64,000 bases of DNA from Adhaeribacter radiodurans. GTDB lineage: Bacteria > Bacteroidota > Bacteroidia > Cytophagales > Hymenobacteraceae. Positions 44,669 through 54,467 of this stretch are shown in pieces. Each line of letters starts with the position of its first letter. Position 1 is the first letter of the stretch. The position numbers and the translations under genes are program-made. The stretch lies in contig NZ_CP055153.1 of NCBI RefSeq assembly GCF_014075995.1, forward strand, positions 5,270,001 through 5,334,000. The letters are read 5' to 3'. Under the pieces are notes generated by a model that ran no database searches, had not been told where the DNA came from, and worked only from the letters and a program-made list of their open reading frames with translations.

Positions 44669-46378
44669 TTATTCCTCATCATAACTGGTATGACGAGCCC
44701 GGCCTTCGTAACCGCCCCGGTTACCCTGATAAGAGGAATTATATTGATCATCGTCCCGCTGATTTTGTGGCCCCCGTCCGTACTGCGAAGGACCGCCATA
44801 ACCGCTTTGTCCTTGGTAGCGGGTACGCTGTTCGTGCTGTTCGTTGTTGCGGTAATTTCCGCCTTGCGAAGAATTGCCATAATTTGAACGGTTGCCGTAA
44901 TCTTCGCCTCTATCGTATTGCGAAGAACCACCATAACCCGATCCACTGCCATAATTTCTGTTTTGGTCGCGGTACGACTCCCGGAACCGGTTATCATCCT
45001 GGCGTCCTTGTCCGCTGCCGTAGTCCGGCGAACCATATCCGGTACCGTTAGAGGCACCCCGTTCATTGCGTGGCGAACGGTATTCGTCGTTGTAAGAACC
45101 ACCTTGCGAACCATAACCTCCTTGCTGGTTAAAACCACCTTGGCGTTCTTGTTGATTGCCATAGCCCCGCTGGTTGCCATAATCAGAATTAGAACCAGAA
45201 GAAGAACCTAACCGATCAGATGAGCCATGCTGCCGAGACTGATTATAAGATTGATTACGATCCTGATTCCCATAATTGTTGCCGTAGTTAGATCTGTTCG
45301 TCTGATCCCACTGCGATGAATTACCGTAGCCGCCCTGACCGTGGGAATCATCTTGCTGGCGGAAACGTGATTGCTGGTTCCAGTCTTGCTGATTACCTTG
45401 CTGGCCACGCTGCTGATTATAAGGCTGCTGTTGATTATGCCCGCTATTGCGCATATCGTGTCCGCCGTAACTGCCTTGGAAGCCACCACCATGCGTATGA
45501 TTATTATACTCCCCGCCTTCCTGCAAACCATAACCGCCGCGGGTAGCAGATGGGTAACCGCTGTTATTATCTTCGTGTGAGCGCGGATTGCCGTATCCAC
45601 CCTGGAAACCACCAAAATCACCGTAGTTATCATACCCGCCATAATTCTGGTGAGAGGGTTGAGAATACTGATCTCTCCTATCTTGCTGCCCATAGCCGCT
45701 AAAGCCGCCGTAACCAGCGCCTCCTCCACCAAAGTCTTGCTGGTGCCCATAACTACCGCCCTGGTTTCCCCAGCTGCCTCGTTGCTGAGTGCCGTAGTTA
45801 TCATAGTCTGATTCTCCGTGACCTTCCCGATTTTGCTGCCGCGACCAATCATTGTTACCAGAGGACTGATTTTCCTGGTTGTTCTGGTTGTTCTGATTTT
45901 TATTTTGGTCGCTAAACTGATTCTGCTGGGTTTCAGATTGCGTTTTATTTTGGTCCGCGTTGGCGTTTGTTTTATCTCCAGCCTGGGCTAAATTACTTTT
46001 AGTATCCTTATTGCCGGAAGTTGCGGTGCCACTAGTTTTATTAGTAGTAATCTTAGCGGTAGTTTTATTTTTACTATCCGCATTAGTATCAGTTTTAGCT
46101 GCTACGGGAGTAGACTTTGCAATTGATTTTTTAGCTGCTTCTCCGCTGTCGGCTTTACTCTCTACTCTTTTACCAAAAAGACCTTCTGATTCTTTTTTAT
46201 CTTCTTTGCCTTGATCTTTATTTTCCTGATTGGAGCTGGCGCTAGCTCCTATTCCACCAAAAGTATTATCATTTTTATTTTGGTTGGCAGAAGCCGTTGC
46301 ATTAACAGACGCATTTGGGGTACCAGCACTAAAGTTATCTTTTTGGTCTTCAGCCTGATTTTTTTGTTCGTTTTCCAT
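44669..46378 (-). CDS. Large Gly/Asn/Gln/Tyr/Arg-rich low-complexity (prion-like) protein
   Basis: A 569-residue protein with no recognisable folded domain. Residues 1-190 are Lys/Asn/Thr/Ala-rich and polar (MENEQKNQAEDQKDNF at the start, with GLFGKRVESKADSGE inside). From about 190 on it becomes Gly/Tyr/Gln/Asn/Arg-rich, with very many SYG, GYG, NYG and QGGYG motifs and scattered Arg, a composition resembling eukaryotic FUS-like prion-like and RGG domains. It ends HTSYDEE. No signal peptide or membrane segment is visible, so it should be cytoplasmic. Its gene is divergent from a cold-shock gene across 648 nt. Phase separation or RNA binding is inferred from composition only. Confidence 0.8.
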   Translation of the reverse strand: MENEQKNQAEDQKDNFSAGTPNASVNATASANQNKNDNTFGGIGASASSNQENKDQGKEDKKESEGLFGKRVESKADSGEAAKKSIAKSTPVAAKTDTNADSKNKTTAKITTNKTSGTATSGNKDTKSNLAQAGDKTNANADQNKTQSETQQNQFSDQNKNQNNQNNQENQSSGNNDWSRQQNREGHGESDYDNYGTQQRGSWGNQGGSYGHQQDFGGGGAGYGGFSGYGQQDRRDQYSQPSHQNYGGYDNYGDFGGFQGGYGNPRSHEDNNSGYPSATRGGYGLQEGGEYNNHTHGGGFQGSYGGHDMRNSGHNQQQPYNQQRGQQGNQQDWNQQSRFRQQDDSHGQGGYGNSSQWDQTNRSNYGNNYGNQDRNQSYNQSRQHGSSDRLGSSSGSNSDYGNQRGYGNQQERQGGFNQQGGYGSQGGSYNDEYRSPRNERGASNGTGYGSPDYGSGQGRQDDNRFRESYRDQNRNYGSGSGYGGSSQYDRGEDYGNRSNYGNSSQGGNYRNNEQHEQRTRYQGQSGYGGPSQYGRGPQNQRDDDQYNSSYQGNRGGYEGRARHTSYDEE

Positions 46379-46992
46379 TTTTCACTCTGGTTTTAGTTGA
46401 AAGAAAATTCGGGCAAACTGCTGTTTGGCAGGTAAAAGGCCATTTAGTAAACCTTCTTCTCTTTTAAACAACTATTTGCTATACTATTCAATCTGTGATA
46501 CTTCTGCTATACGAAGCCTTTTTTAGCTATGTTTTCGGGGAGCTTGCAACAGGTAAACCAGAAAGTAAACAACAAGGTAGTTTCTACCGCTTTTAAAACT
46601 TAGTTTGTTACTTTTTTAATGATTCTATTAAAGTAACTTAATGGAAAGTGATTATTTATTGAATAAATTAAAATTTTATAGATTAAAAAAGATTAGTATT
46701 TTACGAAATTATTTTCTGAAGGACTGCTTGCCAGCATAAATTATAGGGAAAGTTACTTATGGTTTATGCTGTGTAATACCAGCTACCGAATAAAATAAGT
46801 AAAATAAAAATTTCAGGAGTTGCAAACTGATTTTTAGTCAGATAATTGCAAAATTTTTAAAATTTAAATACAGAATTATAATAAATTAGTATTTTAGTGC
46901 CATAAACGCTCTTTTAAAACCAATTATTTTAAAAGAATCCAAAAAAAGTAGAGTCTGATATTCTAAATAGATAAAATATTAAATTAAATTTC
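46379..46992. other. Divergent regulatory region between the prion-like gene and csp
   Basis: A long A+T-rich spacer between divergent genes. Apart from a short interrupted inverted repeat around 46417-46430 (CAAACTGCTGTTTG), no clear element was found. The csp promoter is noted separately. Confidence 0.45.
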
Positions 46993-47000
46993 TATCTTTG
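46993..47000 (+). promoter_or_regulatory. -7 promoter box of the cold-shock gene
   Basis: TATCTTTG matches TAnnTTTG and lies 26 nt before the ATG. No clear -33 element is seen. Confidence 0.55.
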
Positions 47001-47026
47001 TATTAATTATTAATTTCACATTTTTT

Positions 47027-47218
47027 ATGAAAACAGGTAAAGTAAAATTTTTTAATGAATCTAAAGGATTCGGTTTCATTGTTTCAGATGAAAATAGCCA
47101 AGATATTTTCGTTCATCAGAGCGGCTTGGTTCATGAGATTCGCGAAAACGACCGGGTTTCTTTTGAAGTAACCGAAGGAAAAAAAGGTTTGAATGCAGTT
47201 AATGTAGAGAGAATCTAA
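47027..47218 (+). CDS. Cold-shock protein (CspA family)
   Basis: A 63-residue single cold-shock domain. RNP-1 (KGFGFIV) and RNP-2 (DIFVHQSG) are intact. It binds single-stranded nucleic acid as an RNA chaperone. Its promoter is the TATCTTTG box, and a strong terminator follows 45 nt after the stop. It is divergent from the prion-like protein gene. Confidence 0.95.
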   Translation: MKTGKVKFFNESKGFGFIVSDENSQDIFVHQSGLVHEIRENDRVSFEVTEGKKGLNAVNVERI

Positions 47219-47263
47219 CTAAAACAATATATTGCCTTATTGGCATCGTATTATTTTATGATT

Positions 47264-47295
47264 ATCCCGTTCAGAAAACTGAACGGGATTTTTTG
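47264..47295 (+). terminator. Terminator after csp
   Basis: An 11-bp perfect stem, ATCCCGTTCAG/CTGAACGGGAT, with an AAAA loop and then TTTTTG. Confidence 0.85.
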
Positions 47296-47433
47296 TTTTA
47301 TACAGCTTTCTATAGGTAAAGAAACACTAGTATTAAGCTATTAGATATTAGGCTTTGGGGTAATCAATTAATTGATTATCAATCTTAAACCACAATAAAA
47401 TTAGTAGTAAAATAGTAAATTAATTTTAATCAG

Positions 47434-48498
47434 TTACTTACTATCATTTTCCGGCTCCATTACTTTATCAATCATTTCCTGAACCTCTTCTACTTCTTCC
47501 GGCGCAGCTTCCGGAACTTCCTGCTCTTCGGCTTCTTGCGGTTCATAATTTAGGCGTAAGAACATCGGGAAATGATCGGAACCAAATTTAGACAACCGTT
47601 TAATGCGAATAAGCCGAAATGCCGGATCGTAAAATATATGATCTAAGGAATAACGGAAAAAAGGAATAAGGGCATTATAGGTATTAAAAAAGCCCCGGCC
47701 AATCCGGGGATCTAACAACCCACTGATTTTCCGGAACAAATTAGTAGTATGCGACCAGGCAACATCATTCAGGTCACCGACCACAATAGTGGCTAAAGGA
47801 GTGAGTTTTGCCAGCTGAGCTACTTGCAGCAATTCAGCTTCGCGGGTATCGGTATTTTTATCAAAATGCGGTGGCCGTGGATGCACAGTAAAAATATCAA
47901 AATGTTTGCCGCTTGGCAGTTCCAGAATTGCGTAAAAAGAAGGAATATCATCTTCTACAATAAACTGAATACGCTGCGATACAATTTTGAATTTACTAAA
48001 AAACATCATCCCGTAGGTATTTTCCTGCGGCTTTTTAATCGAGTATTCGTAATCCTTATCTAAGTCTTTTAAGGCATTGGCCCACTGCCGATTGGGTTCG
48101 TTTATCAGCAAAATATCCGGATCGTTTTCGCGCACTACTTTCAAAAATTTTTGATACTTGCGGTTCGACATCCGGACATTCGACACCATTATACTAAAGG
48201 AATTACGCGGTGCTTTTATTTTGCTCCGCAGCGCTTCTGTCTTACCTAAAGGGGTAAACCGGTAAATGTGTTTTATCTCGTTCGCTAAAGCTAAAGCGAG
48301 CAAAATAGTAAATAAAATTTCGCCGGTAGTTTGAAAAGGAACAAGGAACAGATACAGAATTAATGTAACTGCGATAAAAAAAGCTACCTGAACCCGAGGA
48401 AAATCTAATACCCGTATCCACCAGTAATGGGTTTTAATAAGAGGTAGAAAAGAAAATAAAATTAATAAGGCGCCAAATGCTTCAAGGGTAATTTTCAT
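47434..48498 (-). CDS. Membrane-anchored endonuclease/exonuclease/phosphatase-family protein
   Basis: A 354-residue protein with two or three N-terminal membrane helices (about 8-80) and an EEP catalytic domain. Landmarks are ILLINEPN, DIFTVHPRPP, TIVVGDLNDVAWS and GSDHFPMFLRL. An acidic C-terminal tail (EEVEEVQEMIDK) follows. In this family the domain cleaves phosphodiesters or phosphomonoesters; the substrate here is unknown. It appears monocistronic. Confidence 0.87.
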   Translation of the reverse strand: MKITLEAFGALLILFSFLPLIKTHYWWIRVLDFPRVQVAFFIAVTLILYLFLVPFQTTGEILFTILLALALANEIKHIYRFTPLGKTEALRSKIKAPRNSFSIMVSNVRMSNRKYQKFLKVVRENDPDILLINEPNRQWANALKDLDKDYEYSIKKPQENTYGMMFFSKFKIVSQRIQFIVEDDIPSFYAILELPSGKHFDIFTVHPRPPHFDKNTDTREAELLQVAQLAKLTPLATIVVGDLNDVAWSHTTNLFRKISGLLDPRIGRGFFNTYNALIPFFRYSLDHIFYDPAFRLIRIKRLSKFGSDHFPMFLRLNYEPQEAEEQEVPEAAPEEVEEVQEMIDKVMEPENDSK

Positions 48499-48619
48499 GC
48501 ATTATAATATATAAAGATGTATTTGTATTATTACCCGTATTTTTACAGAAAGTTTTACGTATTTTAAATTTTATAAGCTGTATTTATCACCTATTCATTT
48601 AAACCCTCAAAATCGCTTA

Positions 48620-49102
48620 TTAAGGAGCTATTTTTTCTACTCTAATTCCTATGGCCATAATACCTGGCAGAGGATCTTTGCGCATGTATTGCTTTAAACG
48701 TAATTGATAAGCTCCAGCCTGCGGAAACTTAAAATTTTTAATTGCCAGAAACTGATGATCAAAAATGTCACCCGAGCCATCGCCTAAGGGCCGACCGGTA
48801 ACTTTATCCATCAAATACATTTCATGCAATTTTACGTGCAGTGTTTTTTTATCTGGTCCGGTTAACTCTGCGCGCACATATAAGTTGTAAAACTCATAAA
48901 ATAAGGCATTCCGGATATTAAAATAAATATTATAAGAAGCTTGCGGATCCTCAATCGTAAAAGAAAACTGAGGCGCATTCCTTATCTGCCAATTGTTATT
49001 AGGTATGTCCTGATTTTCTTCGAATATCCGGTTTTTATCGCAGCCCGTTAAAGCTGCGATAAAAAATACCAGATAAAAATACCAACGCACCTGCATCATC
49101 AT
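48620..49102 (-). CDS. gldH: Gliding motility lipoprotein GldH
   Basis: A 160-residue lipoprotein with lipobox ending at Cys21 (FIAALTGC). IRNAPQFSFTIEDPQASYNIYFNIRNALFYEFYNLYVRAEL is the GldH signature region. GldH is needed for gliding in Flavobacterium johnsoniae and is carried by many Bacteroidota, including non-gliders. It overlaps ricT by 4 nt, the usual Bacteroidota arrangement. Confidence 0.92.
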   Translation of the reverse strand: MMMQVRWYFYLVFFIAALTGCDKNRIFEENQDIPNNNWQIRNAPQFSFTIEDPQASYNIYFNIRNALFYEFYNLYVRAELTGPDKKTLHVKLHEMYLMDKVTGRPLGDGSGDIFDHQFLAIKNFKFPQAGAYQLRLKQYMRKDPLPGIMAIGIRVEKIAP

Positions 49103-50550
49103 AGAGAAGCTGGTTTATCCGGCCGCGGCCCCTTTGGTTTATTGTGGTGCGGTCGCCGGTGCCGGTTCCGGGATTGTCCTTCGGAATTGCCTTCCGGTTT
49201 TACTTTCTCAGAAGAGGTAGCCGCCGTAGCAGCCATTGGAGCCGATCCATTTTCGGCTATTACTGTTATTGGCCGCGGTTTATTTTTTTTGTTTTTAAAT
49301 TTGTTTTTAGGTCGGGCACTCGGTCCTTGCCCGGGAATAGCTGCATCATTTACCACTTCCGGGGTTTTAGCGTCTGGGCGTGCAGCAACCGGAATAGAAG
49401 TAGCCGCTTGTTCGCCTTTTGCTTCAGCGTTCTTTTTCTTCTTCTTTTTCTTCTTTTTCGGTTTATCAAATTTCTCGTCTAACCGCTCCAGATTTCCTTC
49501 TACCTGTTCCGACAAGCTAATTTCCTTTTTAGAATCCTCAGCTGCTACAACTAAAGTTTCAGCCTGAATTCCCTGCGCGTTTAATTCCAGAATCTCCTTT
49601 ACGCGTTCTACCGGTACCGGATACCAGTTATTATCGTCGCGGAAGCCAAACCACATTAAACGTTTAAAAATATCGGTTTTTTGCAGTACCGCATCGCCTT
49701 TCAGGGTTAATAATGGCCGGGTAACGTTCGGAATATCTTTTAAAGCATCCATGTACGTTTCGAGCTCATAATTAAGGCAGCACTTTAAGCGGCCGCATTG
49801 CCCCGATAATTTGCTTGGGTTAAGCGATAAATTCTGATAACGGGCTGCCGTAGTAGAAACGCTTTTAAAATCAGTCAGCCAGGTAGAACAGCACAATTCC
49901 CGTCCGCAAGAACCAATACCACCCAAACGACCAGCTTCGTGGCGGAGACTAATCTGGCGCATTTCTACACGAATTTTAAATTCATCAGCTAGTTTTTTAA
50001 TTAAATCCCGAAAATCTACCCGGTCTTCGGCCGAATAATAGAAAGTAGCTTTAGAACGATCGGCCTGGTATTCCACATCCGATAATTTCATTTTGAGTTT
50101 GCAATCCTGGATAATGGAACGAGCCCGGTACATAGTATCTGCTTCCAGATCTTGTACGGCCTGTAATTTTTCCATATCCTTTTCGGTAGCAACCCGGTAA
50201 ATGCTTCGGATTTCTTCGTTGTTATCTACTTTCTTTTTCAGCATTTGCAGCCGAACCAATTCTCCTTTGAGCGAAACGTAACCAATGTGATGTCCATTGG
50301 GCACATCTACTACCACGGCATCGCCGGTAATAAGAGGTAAACTATTTATGTTGCGGTAAAAATCTTTTCGGCCGCCTTTAAATCTTACCTCAACTATATC
50401 AAATTCTTCGAATGAGGTTGGCAAATCCATGTCGCTCAACCAATCAAAGACATTTAAGCGGTTACAACCGCCGGTACTGCACCCGCCGTTGCTTTTGCAG
50501 CCTTTGGTATCGGTACTGCAACCGCCGCTAGAACATGAACCACATCCCAC
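49099..50550 (-). CDS. ricT: PSP1-domain protein RicT (YaaT-like)
   Basis: A 483-residue protein. A Cys/Gly-rich N-terminus (MGCGSCSSGGC ... GGCSTGGCNRL) precedes the PSP1 domain, with cysteines in GSCGRELCCSTW and CGRLKCCLNYELETYMD that bind an iron-sulfur cluster in Bacillus RicT. The C-terminal about 120 residues are disordered: a run of ten Lys (near residue 370) and an Arg/His/Pro-rich end suggest RNA binding. In Bacillus the Y-complex assists RNase Y; in Bacteroidota the job is not well defined. It is co-transcribed with gldH. Confidence 0.9.
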   Translation of the reverse strand: MGCGSCSSGGCSTDTKGCKSNGGCSTGGCNRLNVFDWLSDMDLPTSFEEFDIVEVRFKGGRKDFYRNINSLPLITGDAVVVDVPNGHHIGYVSLKGELVRLQMLKKKVDNNEEIRSIYRVATEKDMEKLQAVQDLEADTMYRARSIIQDCKLKMKLSDVEYQADRSKATFYYSAEDRVDFRDLIKKLADEFKIRVEMRQISLRHEAGRLGGIGSCGRELCCSTWLTDFKSVSTTAARYQNLSLNPSKLSGQCGRLKCCLNYELETYMDALKDIPNVTRPLLTLKGDAVLQKTDIFKRLMWFGFRDDNNWYPVPVERVKEILELNAQGIQAETLVVAAEDSKKEISLSEQVEGNLERLDEKFDKPKKKKKKKKKNAEAKGEQAATSIPVAARPDAKTPEVVNDAAIPGQGPSARPKNKFKNKKNKPRPITVIAENGSAPMAATAATSSEKVKPEGNSEGQSRNRHRRPHHNKPKGPRPDKPASL

Positions 50551-50785
50551 CTTAAATTCTCCTTATATCTTAAATTCCTGTTTTCTTTAATTATCTACAT
50601 CGTATATAACACGATAAGAACAAATATACACAAAAACCGAAATTCGACTAATTTAAATAAAAAGCCCTTTTCAGACTTATTATTCTTTAATGAAATTAAA
50701 AATTTACTAAATATTTGCGAATCCCATTAGTATACTTGTTGAAGACAGAAAAGTAACCTAAAAAATTCGATTGTAAGAGGCAAAA

Positions 50786-50814
50786 AAAGAGCAGGTAATT
50801 ACAACCTGCTCTTT
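50786..50814 (-). terminator. Terminator after the zinc dehydrogenase gene
   Basis: An 11-bp stem, AAAGAGCAGGT/ACCTGCTCTTT, with a seven-base loop. On the minus strand it ends in a run of seven T. Confidence 0.8.
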
Positions 50815-50845
50815 AATTTCTTACACCTGGCTCTCTATCTGTTCA

Positions 50846-52003
50846 TTAAGGTTTTAAAACTACTTTAACGCAGTTATCTTCTTTTTTCTTAAAAATATCG
50901 TAGCCGCGCGGCGCTTCTGCTAAAGGCAAAGTATGCGTAATAATATCGTTGAGCATTACTTTTCCTTCTTGCACCAGACTCATTAAGTGGTCGATATACA
51001 CTTGCACCGGAGCTTGAGTGCCCATTAAGGTAATGCCTTTATCAAACCAACGGCCAATCGGGAAATTGTCGTAAGGCATTCCGTATACGCCCACCACGCT
51101 TACTACACCGGCACGCCGCACTGCCCGCATACAAGTTTCGAGTACTTTAGTAGTTCCTTTTTCGAAATTAATTACAGCTTTTGCTTTTTCCAGCACATTG
51201 CGATCTGCCTCCATCCCCACCGCATCAATGCACACATCGGCGCCGCGGCCTTCGGTCATACTGCGAATCAGTTCTACTACTTGGTCTTCACTTTCCCACA
51301 GAATGGTTTCGGAATTAGCCGCTTTTTTAGCCATATCTAACCGGTATTGCTGCACGTCAATATTAACTACGCGAGCCGCTCCCATTATCCACGCCGATTT
51401 AGCCGCCATAATTCCCACAGGGCCCGCTCCAAAAATAGCTACTGTTTCGCCCCCTCTAATTTTGCCCCAGTCAGCGGCGGCCCAACCAGTGGGAAATATA
51501 TCGGTTAAGAAAAGTACTTGCTCGTCGGTTAATCCGTCGGGTACCAGGCGCGGACCATAATCGGCGTAAGGCACTCGCACGTACTCGGCCTGGCCACCGT
51601 TAATGCCGCCATACAAATCGGTGTAACCAAATAAAGCAGCGGCTTTTTCGGTCATTAAACCACCATCCGGACCGTAGTTTTTATTAGAATTCTCGCATTG
51701 GGTTGGCCATTTATGCGTACAGAAGAAACACTGGCCGCAAGCAATTGGGAAAGGTACCACTACGCGGTCGCCTTTTTTTAAATTACTTACTCCCGAGCCT
51801 ACTTCTTCTACAATTCCCATAAACTCGTGCCCTAGTACCATATTGCGCATCTGGGGTACAAAACCATCTAAAATATGTAAGTCAGACCCGCATATAGCAG
51901 TAGAGGTAACCCGAATAATGGCATCGCGGTTATCTTCAATTATGGGATCATCTACAGTTTCGACGCGTACATCGTTTATTTTGTGAAATACAAGGGCCTT
52001 CAT
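50846..52003 (-). CDS. Zinc-dependent alcohol dehydrogenase (formaldehyde-dehydrogenase-like)
   Basis: A 385-residue medium-chain dehydrogenase. The catalytic zinc motif is CGSDLHILDGF then GHEFMG; the structural zinc lobe is CGQCFFCTHKWPTQC. The NAD-binding motif is GAGPVGIMAA. Similarity is greatest to glutathione-independent formaldehyde dehydrogenase-like proteins, by memory. Substrate is undetermined. It could handle formaldehyde released by SolA, but the loci are 10 kb apart, so this is speculation. Confidence 0.9.
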   Translation of the reverse strand: MKALVFHKINDVRVETVDDPIIEDNRDAIIRVTSTAICGSDLHILDGFVPQMRNMVLGHEFMGIVEEVGSGVSNLKKGDRVVVPFPIACGQCFFCTHKWPTQCENSNKNYGPDGGLMTEKAAALFGYTDLYGGINGGQAEYVRVPYADYGPRLVPDGLTDEQVLFLTDIFPTGWAAADWGKIRGGETVAIFGAGPVGIMAAKSAWIMGAARVVNIDVQQYRLDMAKKAANSETILWESEDQVVELIRSMTEGRGADVCIDAVGMEADRNVLEKAKAVINFEKGTTKVLETCMRAVRRAGVVSVVGVYGMPYDNFPIGRWFDKGITLMGTQAPVQVYIDHLMSLVQEGKVMLNDIITHTLPLAEAPRGYDIFKKKEDNCVKVVLKP

Positions 52004-52374
52004 AGTTTTATTTTGGATGGTGGAACATAAGCAGCACCAGGAAAAGGTACCGCCATAATTCCTTCTCTAACGAATTAAGGTAAAGCTGGTTGTTGAATAC
52101 CTAAGTATTTTAGCCACTGTTTTTTTATGTTTTACAGTAGAAATACAGAGAAGAGAATTTACTTATTGCAGGAAAATAAACGTGGCTGTAATACCTAAAC
52201 AGTCTAACTGCGAGAACGACTATTTTTACCTAGGTTCGCCGCCTTAACAGAATAGTTTCTGCTTCTTTATAAGAGAGAACAACAGAATGCTGCTTAACTT
52301 TTGTAAAATTCAATATTTTCTGGTTACTTTTAGACCAAAGGCAATAAAACTGCTGGGCACTTAGAATTTCTATT
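52004..52374. other. Divergent spacer upstream of the dehydrogenase and M81 genes
   Basis: No gene, palindrome or consensus promoter was recognised. Small open frames on the minus strand here lack protein-like composition. Confidence 0.4.
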
Positions 52375-53985
52375 ATGAAACTCCTGCTTTTTCTAATTAT
52401 TTCTATTGGGGTATTTATTACTACCACCTTTTCTTCTGTTTGGGAAAGCTCCAAAATTGTAACGAATCACAGTATAGTTAACTCTACAAAGTCTGCCCAA
52501 GCGCTTCCTCGTATTGCCATTGCGGGGTTAGGTATTGAATCCAGTACTTTTTCGCCGGCGCTCACCAACGAAGAAGCTTTTCATGCCAAATACGGCACAC
52601 AGGTTTTTACCTCTTATCCTTTTTTATCCACCGATTCATTACTCCGGAAACAAGCTACCTGGGTACCCACCATTGTTGGCAAATCCTTACCCGGCGGCGC
52701 AGTTACCCGTGAGGCTTACGAATCGCTGGTAAGAAAAACGTTGGATTCACTTAAAAAACACGCCCCGTACGATGGACTTTTCTTTGACCTTCACGGGGCA
52801 ATGAGTGTAGTAGGCCTGGATGATCCGGAAGGTGATTTTATTACCCGCATCCGAAAGGTAATTGGCACGAATACCTTAATTTCTACCTCCATGGATTTAC
52901 ACGGCAATGTATCGTGGCGATTGGCTCAAAATACCGATTTAATTACTTGTTACCGCATGGCCCCTCACGAAGATGCCATGCAAACCAAAAAGCGAGCAGT
53001 TCAGAACTTAATTAACCGCTTAAAAAGTGGCCAGGGAAAACCGGCTTACAAAGCCTGGATTCCGGTACCTATTTTATTACCCGGCGAAAAAACCAGTACC
53101 CGCATTGAACCCGGTAAAAGCATTTACCAGGCGGTAGCTCCGGCGGCCGCGCAAAAAGGAATTATAGACGCCGCAATCTGGATAGGATACGCCTGGGCCG
53201 ATGAACCCCGTAATCACGCGGTAGTAATGGTTACCGGCGACGATAAAGTTAAAGTAACCCAAACCGCCGAGCAGCTAGCCAAAAATTTCTGGCAGGCCCG
53301 TTCGCGTTTTGCTTTTGTGGCTCCTACCGGTTCTTTAAAAGAAAGCCTGGATAAAGCCCTAGCCAGTAACAAACATCCTTACTTTATTAGTGATTCCGGC
53401 GACAACCCAACTGCCGGAGGAGCCGGTGATGTTACTTGGACCTTACAGCAAATATTAGCTCGTCCGGAGTTTAAAAATGAAAACGGGCCTTCTTTAATTT
53501 ATGCCTCTATTCCGGGCCCTGAATTAGTAAAAAAAGCTATTGCTGCTGGGGTAGGTAATAAAGTAGACGGAGTAGTGGGTGCCCAGGTAGATGCCCGCTT
53601 TGCTCCCCCGGTAAGACTTACTGGTACCGTAACAGCCATTGAACACGGCGATACCAATGCCGAAACCGAAGTAGTGGTTAAAGTGGGCAGCGTACACGTA
53701 ATTGTTACCAAAAAACGAAAACCTTATCATAAAGAAAAAGACTTTACCCGCTTGGGCCTAAATCCTCGTCAATCGGATATTGTAGTGGTAAAAATTGGTT
53801 ACTTGGAGCCGGAACTTTACGCCATGCGCGCCGATTGGATAATGGCACTTACTCCCGGCGGCGTAGATCAGAACTTAGAAGGTTTAACCTACAAAAGAAT
53901 TAAACGCCCTATGTTTCCTTTCGATAAAAACATGAAAGATCCGGACCTTTCGGCCAAATTGGTACCTGCTTCGGATAAATTATAA
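52375..53985 (+). CDS. M81-family metallopeptidase (MlrC-like)
   Basis: A 536-residue exported protein with signal LLFLIISIGVFITTTFSS. The MlrC N-domain starts RIAIAGLGIESSTFSPA and has YDGLFFDLHGAMSVVGLDDPEGDFITRIR; the C-domain has ISDSGDNPTAGGAGDVTW. MlrC of Sphingomonas cleaves linear microcystin peptides, but most family members act on unknown peptides or amide bonds. Zinc-ligand His/Asp residues in DLHGA and DLHGNVSW are present. Monocistronic, as far as can be seen. Confidence 0.9.
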   Translation: MKLLLFLIISIGVFITTTFSSVWESSKIVTNHSIVNSTKSAQALPRIAIAGLGIESSTFSPALTNEEAFHAKYGTQVFTSYPFLSTDSLLRKQATWVPTIVGKSLPGGAVTREAYESLVRKTLDSLKKHAPYDGLFFDLHGAMSVVGLDDPEGDFITRIRKVIGTNTLISTSMDLHGNVSWRLAQNTDLITCYRMAPHEDAMQTKKRAVQNLINRLKSGQGKPAYKAWIPVPILLPGEKTSTRIEPGKSIYQAVAPAAAQKGIIDAAIWIGYAWADEPRNHAVVMVTGDDKVKVTQTAEQLAKNFWQARSRFAFVAPTGSLKESLDKALASNKHPYFISDSGDNPTAGGAGDVTWTLQQILARPEFKNENGPSLIYASIPGPELVKKAIAAGVGNKVDGVVGAQVDARFAPPVRLTGTVTAIEHGDTNAETEVVVKVGSVHVIVTKKRKPYHKEKDFTRLGLNPRQSDIVVVKIGYLEPELYAMRADWIMALTPGGVDQNLEGLTYKRIKRPMFPFDKNMKDPDLSAKLVPASDKL

Positions 53986-54042
53986 TCTTATTAAAGGAGT
54001 TTATTTCCTAATTTTGGAAGCTCGTTTTACGCAGAGATTGCT

Positions 54043-54330
54043 TTGACTGCTTTAATCCGCTACTTAAAGTTTTCCCTTATAAATACAGTTATCTTTTACT
54101 TTATCTCTTCCCAGAAATACTCTGGCCGCTACGCGGTCGCCCCGGAACCGGATGGCACCTACGCTTATTTTTTTATCATGAACCCATTCATTTCGAAAGG
54201 AAACTACGATATCGAAAGTTTACTCACCAAAATGTATGGGGCAACAACTGGCAAAGAACACTTTAAATTATATAACGAGGCTCTGGGCAACGAAGGCAGG
54301 CTCTATAAAGAGGTGCAATCCCGCAATTAA
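54043..54330 (+). CDS. Small hypothetical protein, possible fragment
   Basis: A 95-codon frame beginning with TTG, with protein-like second half (APEPDGTYAYFFIMNPFIS and DIESLLTKMYGATTGKEHF). An internal ATG at 54178 gives 50 residues. It could be the remnant of a longer gene. No family is recognised. Confidence 0.35.
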   Translation: MTALIRYLKFSLINTVIFYFISSQKYSGRYAVAPEPDGTYAYFFIMNPFISKGNYDIESLLTKMYGATTGKEHFKLYNEALGNEGRLYKEVQSRN

Positions 54331-54467
54331 TAAAATAACTCCTTTTACTATTTTGTTTTCTGGTGGCGCCTGCCGGAAAACATTTTAAATAAATGTATTT
54401 TAAATAACTACTAAATTGTATTATTAGGGTGCGAAATTCACTTTAGTCTTTCCTTGTACTCCTTATT

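Noticed and set aside
45208-45852. Long alternative-frame ORFs within the prion-like gene, on both strands
   Set aside because: They come from the repetitive Gly/Asn/Gln codons of the real frame; the in-frame protein has a coherent composition from start to end.
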